Origin: Rickettsiaceae bacterium 4572_127
GTDB lineage: Bacteria > Pseudomonadota > Alphaproteobacteria > Rs-D84 > NBLK01
Direction of reading: 5' to 3'
Assembly (NCBI GenBank): GCA_002084505.1
Contig: NBLK01000047.1
Location: forward strand, 1-6,736
Length of the DNA stretch: 6,736 bases
Position 1 is the first letter of the stretch; each line of letters opens with the position of its first letter. A program made the translations under genes and the position numbers. The notes below the pieces were generated by a model, which worked only from the letters and a program-made list of their open reading frames with translations, was not told the origin of the DNA and ran no database searches. This document shows, piece after piece, positions 1-3,796 of this stretch.

Positions 1-18
1 TCATTAAAGTTGCTGAGT

Positions 19-213
19 AAAATCTATTTTTCAAACTCGGTCTATCACCCTCCCCTTGTGGGAGGGTAAAAATAGCTTTGCTATTTTTGGGAGGGGTCAA
101 AATAGTTCTTACTATTTTGAGCTCCGCCTCTCCCCTTGCTCGGATGAGGGGTATTAAAACACATACAAAATGGAGTTGAACCAAATTTAATAGCTAAAAT
201 CCTATTTTTTCAA
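19..213. repeat. Imperfect direct repeat flanking the hairpin cluster
   Basis: AAAATCTATTTTTCAA at 19-34 recurs as AAAATCCTATTTTTTCAA at 196-213. The copies differ only by one extra C and one extra T, and they lie on either side of the hairpin cluster. They could be a duplicated target, or further copies of the CTATTTT-containing unit that also appears inside the cluster. AT-rich low complexity makes chance partly credible. The given span runs from the first copy to the second. Confidence 0.4.
47..151. repeat. Cluster of hairpins, probable palindromic repeat element
   Basis: Several perfect inverted repeats sit end to end. ACCCTCCC (47-54) pairs with GGGAGGGT (60-67). AAAAATAGC (68-76) pairs with GCTATTTTT (80-88) around a 3-nt loop. 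TCAAAATAGT (97-106) pairs with ACTATTTTGA (111-120) around TCTT. CCCCT (132-136) pairs with AGGGG (147-151). The two ends share CTCCCCTTG and the two middle hairpins share AAAATAG/CTATTTT arms, so the element looks built from two diverged copies of a GC-rich plus AT-rich hairpin pair. Its GC-rich blocks contrast with the surrounding AT-rich DNA. No hairpin is followed by a T-run that would make it a standard terminator. A dispersed REP-like intergenic element is the best reading; the family is not recognised. Confidence 0.7.
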
Positions 214-269
214 TAACCTGAAACGACTGTATCTTACTGATATTACACAATAAAATGGGTTGTTTTGGT

Positions 270-303
270 GTATGAGAGTAAAAGTATCCTTTTACTCTCA
301 TAC
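270..303. repeat. Perfect 15-bp stem-loop upstream of clpP
   Basis: GTATGAGAGTAAAAG (270-284) pairs without mismatch with CTTTTACTCTCATAC (289-303) around a TATC loop. A 15-bp perfect stem in intergenic DNA is unlikely by chance. It is not a typical intrinsic terminator: neither strand has a T-run after the stem, and the stem is AT-rich. It lies about 150 bp upstream of the predicted clpP promoter, too far for a usual proximal operator. A regulator site, a structured non-coding transcript or a small inverted-repeat element are all possible. Confidence 0.7.
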
Positions 304-454
304 TCACTATCTGTCGAAAAAGATTATGTAATTTTTGCTAAATTTCTTTAAAAAAACATTATTTTCAAGAATCAAGTAGTTTTTTTACAAAAATCCAAAA
401 ATATCTAAGATTCTAACTTATTTTTATGGTAATCTTGTTTAATAATGAATTTTA

Positions 455-483
455 TTGATTTTTGTGATAATTTTATCTATATT
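455..483 (+). promoter_or_regulatory. Predicted sigma70-type promoter of clpP
   Basis: A -35-like TTGATT (455-460) and a -10-like TATATT (478-483) are separated by exactly 17 bp. Transcription would begin near 490 and give a leader of about 20 nt before the clpP start. An alternative is the extended -10 TGTGATAAT at 463-471, which lacks a good -35. The region is very AT-rich, so chance matches are common. I see no heat-shock (RpoH-type) promoter. Confidence 0.45.
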
Positions 484-510
484 ATAGATATTGAAAAAGA
501 GAGGTATTAA

Positions 511-1107
511 ATGCTAATTCCAACAGTAATAGAAACAACAGGTCGTGGAGAGCGGGCTTATGATATTTATTCTAGGCTATTAAAGGAAAGAATTATTTTT
601 CTTTCTGGTCAGGTGAATGACGATTTAGCATCTATTATTTGTGCTCAGCTTTTGCATTTAGAATCAGAAAATCCAGAAAAGGATATTTCGCTTTATATAA
701 ATTCTCCGGGGGGAGTTGTGACTTCTGGTATGGCGATTTATGACACTATGAATTATATTCGTCCGAATGTTAGGACTGTTTGCATGGGGCAATGTGCTTC
801 TATGGGAGCAGTTTTGTTAGCAGGTGGAACGGCAGGAAAACGATTTGCATTGCCTAATTCTCGAATAATGATTCACCAACCATCAGGTGGAGCGCAAGGA
901 CAGGCGACGGACATTGAAATTCATGCGAAGGAAATTTTAACGCTTAGAAAACGACTAAATGAAATCATGGCAGAACATTGTGATCAAGATATTGATACGA
1001 TTGAAAAAGCAATGGAAAGAGATAATTTCATGTCGGTTAAAGATGCTAAAAAGTTTGGTGTGATTGATAGTATAATTACACATCGGGAGGTTAATAACAA
1101 TGGATAA
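511..1107 (+). CDS. clpP: ATP-dependent Clp protease proteolytic subunit ClpP
   Basis: This is the cytoplasmic serine peptidase that forms a double heptameric ring and degrades proteins fed in by ClpX. The sequence matches the family along its full 198 residues. The catalytic triad is Ser97 (in GQCASMGA), His122 (in MIHQPSGG) and Asp171 (in ERDNFMS), the same numbers as mature E. coli ClpP. The oxyanion-side SPGG lies at 65-68. The start is firm: the in-frame codon just before ATG is TAA (508-510), and GAGG at 501-504 is a ribosome binding site 6 nt upstream. The protein therefore begins at the usual mature N-terminus with no propeptide, as in several other bacterial ClpPs. Cys95 replaces the usual Ala two residues before the nucleophile. 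The 3' end overlaps clpX by 8 nt. Confidence 0.98.
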   Translation: MLIPTVIETTGRGERAYDIYSRLLKERIIFLSGQVNDDLASIICAQLLHLESENPEKDISLYINSPGGVVTSGMAIYDTMNYIRPNVRTVCMGQCASMGAVLLAGGTAGKRFALPNSRIMIHQPSGGAQGQATDIEIHAKEILTLRKRLNEIMAEHCDQDIDTIEKAMERDNFMSVKDAKKFGVIDSIITHREVNNNG

Positions 1108-2371
1108 CAAAGCAATACCAACTAAGAAAAAAACTTCTAGATTTTGCTCCTTTTGTGGAAAAACTCAGCATGAAGTTAAGCGACTAATTACAGGGCATTC
1201 AGTTTTCATTTGCGATGAGTGCGTAAAACTTTGTAATGATATTTTGTCTGATGATTTGAAAACTAAACAGATTAAAGAATTTAAAAATATACCTTCTCCG
1301 TCGGAAATAAATCGGATTTTGAATGATTATGTTATTGGTCAGGATTTAGCAAAAAAAACTTTATCGGTGGCAGTTTACAATCACTATAAACGACATCTGC
1401 ATAAATTTTCTAATAATACAGTTGAGCTTCAAAAGTCTAATATCTTGATGCTGGGGACGACAGGAACAGGAAAAACTTTATTAGCGAGCACACTCGCGAG
1501 AATTTTAAATGTGCCGTTTACGATTGCAGATGCGACGACTTTGACAGAGGCAGGATATGTTGGGGAAGATGTTGAAAGTATTATAACTAAGCTGTTACAG
1601 GCTTCAGATTTTAATGTTGAGTCGGCTCAAAAAGGAATTATTTATATTGATGAAATAGATAAAATTACAAGAAAATCTGCGAATCCGTCTTTGACGAGAG
1701 ATGTTTCAGGCGAGGGAGTTCAGCAGGGACTTTTGAAAATGATTGAAGGAACAACTTGTATGATTTCTCCAAATGGAAAACGAAAAAATCCATCGCAAAA
1801 AGATCTAATTCAGTTTGATACTTCGGATGTTTTGTTTATTTGTGGAGGAGCATTTTCAGGGTTAGAAAAAGTTATTGCTGACCGAACTCATAAAAGTGAA
1901 ATGGGGTTTGGGGCAAAAATTATTGATAAAAATAAATTAGAGGCTTCTAAACTTTTTGAAAAAGTAACAGCAGAAGATCTGACGAGTTATGGGCTGATTC
2001 CAGAATTAATTGGACGACTTCCTGTGACCGTTTCTCTTGAAAGCTTGGACGAAACTGCGTTGATCCAAATTCTAACTGAGCCTAAAAATTCTTTGGTTAA
2101 ACAGTATCAAAAACTTTTTGAAATGGAAGATGTGAAATTAACTTTTGCGGACGATGCCCTACATTCAATTGCTAAAAAAGCGATAAAACATAAGACAGGA
2201 GCGAGGGGATTAAGATCTATAATTGAGGATTTATTGCTAGAAACAATGTATCATTTGCCAGATCACAAAGATGTTGTTGAGGTTATTATTAGCAAAGAAA
2301 CGGTTGAAAACAAAGCTGAGCCTTTGAAAGTTTTTGGAGAAAAAAATCAAGTTGAAAAAATCGCCTCTTAG
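1100..2371 (+). CDS. clpX: ATP-dependent Clp protease ATP-binding subunit ClpX
   Basis: This is the AAA+ unfoldase that recognises substrates such as ssrA-tagged proteins and threads them into ClpP. The N-terminal zinc-binding domain has Cys16, Cys19, Cys38 and Cys41. The ATPase domain has Walker A GTTGTGKT (119-126), pore loop GYVG (152-155), Walker B with DE at 184-185, pore-2 loop VSGEGVQQ (202-209), arginine finger Arg306 and sensor-2 GARG (367-370). The 423-residue length is normal. Three usually constant sites differ: Walker A has Thr120 where Pro is usual, the RKH substrate loop reads RKN (228-230), and the ClpP-binding IGF loop reads MGF (268-270). All are substitutions in an intact frame, so the protein is probably active. 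GGGAGG at 1085-1090 inside clpP is the ribosome binding site, and the start overlaps the clpP stop, which indicates translational coupling. Confidence 0.97.
   Translation: MDNKAIPTKKKTSRFCSFCGKTQHEVKRLITGHSVFICDECVKLCNDILSDDLKTKQIKEFKNIPSPSEINRILNDYVIGQDLAKKTLSVAVYNHYKRHLHKFSNNTVELQKSNILMLGTTGTGKTLLASTLARILNVPFTIADATTLTEAGYVGEDVESIITKLLQASDFNVESAQKGIIYIDEIDKITRKSANPSLTRDVSGEGVQQGLLKMIEGTTCMISPNGKRKNPSQKDLIQFDTSDVLFICGGAFSGLEKVIADRTHKSEMGFGAKIIDKNKLEASKLFEKVTAEDLTSYGLIPELIGRLPVTVSLESLDETALIQILTEPKNSLVKQYQKLFEMEDVKLTFADDALHSIAKKAIKHKTGARGLRSIIEDLLLETMYHLPDHKDVVEVIISKETVENKAEPLKVFGEKNQVEKIAS
2336..2340 (+). promoter_or_regulatory. Ribosome binding site favouring TTG start at 2352
   Basis: GGAGA, lying inside the end of clpX, is the only Shine-Dalgarno-like sequence near the start of the following gene. 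It sits 12 nt before the TTG at 2352-2354, long but workable spacing, and it overlaps the other candidate TTG at 2334-2336, which has no good site of its own upstream. No in-frame ATG or GTG is available nearby. Confidence 0.4.
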
Positions 2372-2867
2372 TAATGATAAGACTTCTTTTTATGGATTAA
2401 AAATTACAGAAAAGAATGCTCATAGGTCTGTTTTTATTTTAGAAAATAATTCTTATTTTTTACATTTTATTTATGATATTGATGAAGAAAAGTTTGAAAG
2501 TGAATATGAGAAAGAAGGAGTTTTTTTTCGTAACTTACAAATGCCTAGAATTTTTTCATATATAAAAAAGGATGAGAATAAGAAAAATGAGAATCAAAAA
2601 AATCCTGAAGAAATAGATAAAAAAACAACTGAAAAAAATAAGACTATAAAAGATTTTGAACAAATAGATAAAAAATTAATTGGCAAGATTAAAGATACAA
2701 AACCTAAAAAAAAAGCTAAAAAGAAAAAGTATAGCTTCATGAACTTCTCCTCCTCTACAACTTTATCAGATGGAAGAATTGTCGAAACTTGGAAAGCAAA
2801 AGACGGCAGAACCGCAAGAGTATACAGGGACGCCGACGGATCTTTTTCTCAAAATCATGGGAGATAA
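2352..2867 (+). CDS. Hypothetical Lys-rich protein overlapping clpX
   Basis: I do not recognise this protein. The reading frame can begin at TTG 2334 (177 residues) or TTG 2352 (171 residues); the second is chosen because GGAG at 2336-2339 precedes it. Either way it overlaps clpX, by 20 or 38 nt, so co-translation is likely. Numbered from 2334, residues about 18-76 look like a small folded domain rich in aromatics and beta-prone stretches. Residues 77-133 form a highly charged Lys/Glu/Asn linker that includes a Lys cluster (124-132), partly encoded by a run of nine A (2706-2714). Residues 136-177 form a distinct tail with two DGR-type turns (SDGRIVETW, KDGRTARVY). No signal peptide or membrane segment is seen. 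The tail DNA is clearly richer in GC than the linker. Its position after clpPX suggests a possible ClpXP-related role, which is inference only. Confidence 0.7.
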   Translation: MKKSPLSNDKTSFYGLKITEKNAHRSVFILENNSYFLHFIYDIDEEKFESEYEKEGVFFRNLQMPRIFSYIKKDENKKNENQKNPEEIDKKTTEKNKTIKDFEQIDKKLIGKIKDTKPKKKAKKKKYSFMNFSSSTTLSDGRIVETWKAKDGRTARVYRDADGSFSQNHGR

Positions 2868-2870
2868 AGG

Positions 2871-2900
2871 TTGTTTTTTTGTGAAAAATTATGTTATTCT
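2871..2900 (+). promoter_or_regulatory. Possible promoter of the 2944 gene
   Basis: TTGTTT (2871-2876) and TATTCT (2895-2900) are 18 bp apart, and TG at 2892-2893 makes an extended -10. The 76-nt gap between the two unknown genes contains no convincing terminator, so read-through from clpPX is also possible. The matches are weak in AT-rich DNA. Confidence 0.35.
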
Positions 2901-2943
2901 CTATTTGTAGTAAGTTATAAAAAAATAAAAAAAGGAGTTTAAG

Positions 2944-3753
2944 ATGATAAATTTAACAAAAGAAAAAGCAATTAGTATTTGGAAAGCATTGATTAAAAAA
3001 GGACAAGTTAATCCGGATGGTACATTAATAGACATAAATCCTCCAATTTCTGCTGAAAATATGGATGAACCCAAAAAAAATTGGATGGATTATTTAGATG
3101 GAAACATTTTAAGTATAGTTATAGCAAAGATTCTTGGAAGAGAATTGAAAGCAAATGATTTCAAAAATATGCATACAACATTGGCACAAGAGGTCTATGC
3201 AATTGTTGAGGATAAAAATATTGTTTCAATACAAATAAATTGGAAAAAATTTGCAAGTCCTGAAACAAATGAGTTTAAAATAGTGGCGGAAATTACTCCT
3301 GAGCAGATGAAAGATATACTTGATTTGCAAAGTAATGGATTAAAGTTTATAAAAAATGCAAAAAGTGTTTTTGCTGTTGCAAAACAAAAAGATGCTATAA
3401 TTGTGGCAAGAAAACTAGGGTTTGCTTTTAGTGAAAATTCAAATGTTTTAGAGAAAAGTGTATGGAAAAAACAAAGAAGTAAAGAAGGAAATTTATATAT
3501 AGTAGGTGTTGTAGCCGAGAAAGACCTTAAAGGAACACAACAAATACTTAAAACATTTAGGATTGATTTTTCTGTGAAAGAAGATAGTGGCAATTGTAAA
3601 ATAACAATTGAAGGAGAAAGTGCGATTGATTTTGCTCCGATTGTTAATCATAATTTTTCAAAAGAATCAATGAAAGCATATAACGATTTTGTATATAAAA
3701 AACATACACCTAATAATTCAAACATAATTAATAAAGGTAGAGATCCAAGATAA
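2944..3753 (+). CDS. Hypothetical protein, 269 residues
   Basis: I cannot assign this protein to a family. The start is well supported: AAAGGAG (2931-2937), the best ribosome binding site in the window, lies 6 nt before ATG. The product looks soluble, with no signal peptide or membrane helix. The N-terminal 85 residues contain a short helix, a DGTLIDINPP turn and a segment with NWMDYLDG (46-53). Residues about 86-230 alternate between beta-like and helical stretches, including strand-like IVSIQINW (93-100), EFKIVAEI (110-117) and NLYIVGVV (183-190). The last 30 residues are polar and probably disordered, ending in KGRDPR. All six Arg codons are AGA or AGG, whereas clpX and uvrD use many CGN codons, which may hint at a different origin. 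Its own ribosome binding site and possible promoter suggest expression separate from clpPX. It may be a lineage-restricted gene. Confidence 0.85.
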   Translation: MINLTKEKAISIWKALIKKGQVNPDGTLIDINPPISAENMDEPKKNWMDYLDGNILSIVIAKILGRELKANDFKNMHTTLAQEVYAIVEDKNIVSIQINWKKFASPETNEFKIVAEITPEQMKDILDLQSNGLKFIKNAKSVFAVAKQKDAIIVARKLGFAFSENSNVLEKSVWKKQRSKEGNLYIVGVVAEKDLKGTQQILKTFRIDFSVKEDSGNCKITIEGESAIDFAPIVNHNFSKESMKAYNDFVYKKHTPNNSNIINKGRDPR

Positions 3754-3761
3754 AAATTCAT

Positions 3762-3790
3762 TTGTATTTCGGATTAAAAACTCGTAGTAT
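3762..3790 (+). promoter_or_regulatory. Possible promoter giving a leaderless uvrD transcript
   Basis: TTGTAT (3762-3767) and TAGTAT (3785-3790) are 17 bp apart. This would place transcription start at about 3797, the A of the uvrD ATG. No Shine-Dalgarno sequence is present in the 43-nt gap before that ATG, which fits a leaderless message. Each hexamer is only a partial match to consensus. Confidence 0.35.
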
Positions 3791-3796
3791 TATTTT

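Larger units (their letters stand above)
1..510. other. Non-coding region upstream of clpP
   Basis: No convincing gene lies in this 510-base stretch. The first 154 bases hold a cluster of GC-rich and AT-rich hairpins, 196-213 repeats the sequence at 19-34, and 270-303 forms a perfect stem-loop. Bases 304-450 are plain AT-rich sequence in which I see nothing specific, and 455-510 hold the likely clpP promoter and ribosome binding site. One frame reads five codons (Ile-Lys-Val-Ala-Glu) and then TAA at 18-20, which could be the tail of a gene lying to the left, but it is too short to support. The trigger factor gene tig often precedes clpP in proteobacteria; nothing visible here shows whether it lies further left. 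Confidence 0.6.

Noticed and set aside
3..20. Five-codon tail ending in TAA as the 3' end of an upstream gene
   Set aside because: Too short to show coding character; any frame could give this.
47..151. CRISPR array
   Set aside because: The repeats are hairpin arms of unequal length with no regular spacer pattern, and no cas gene is present.
270..303. Stem-loop as an intrinsic terminator
   Set aside because: No T-run follows on either strand and the stem is AT-rich.
2374..2400. ATG just after the clpX stop as an alternative start
   Set aside because: It is in another frame and closes after seven codons at TAA (2398-2400).
2847..2880. TCTC/GAGA stem followed by a T-run as terminator of the gene after clpX
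   Set aside because: Only four pairs with a 10-nt loop, and the T-run begins several bases after the stem; too weak.
3195..3593. Antisense open frame of 132 codons inside the 2944 gene
   Set aside because: It lies wholly within a better supported gene with a strong RBS, and its Phe/Ser/Leu-rich product is what the reverse of an A-rich gene gives.
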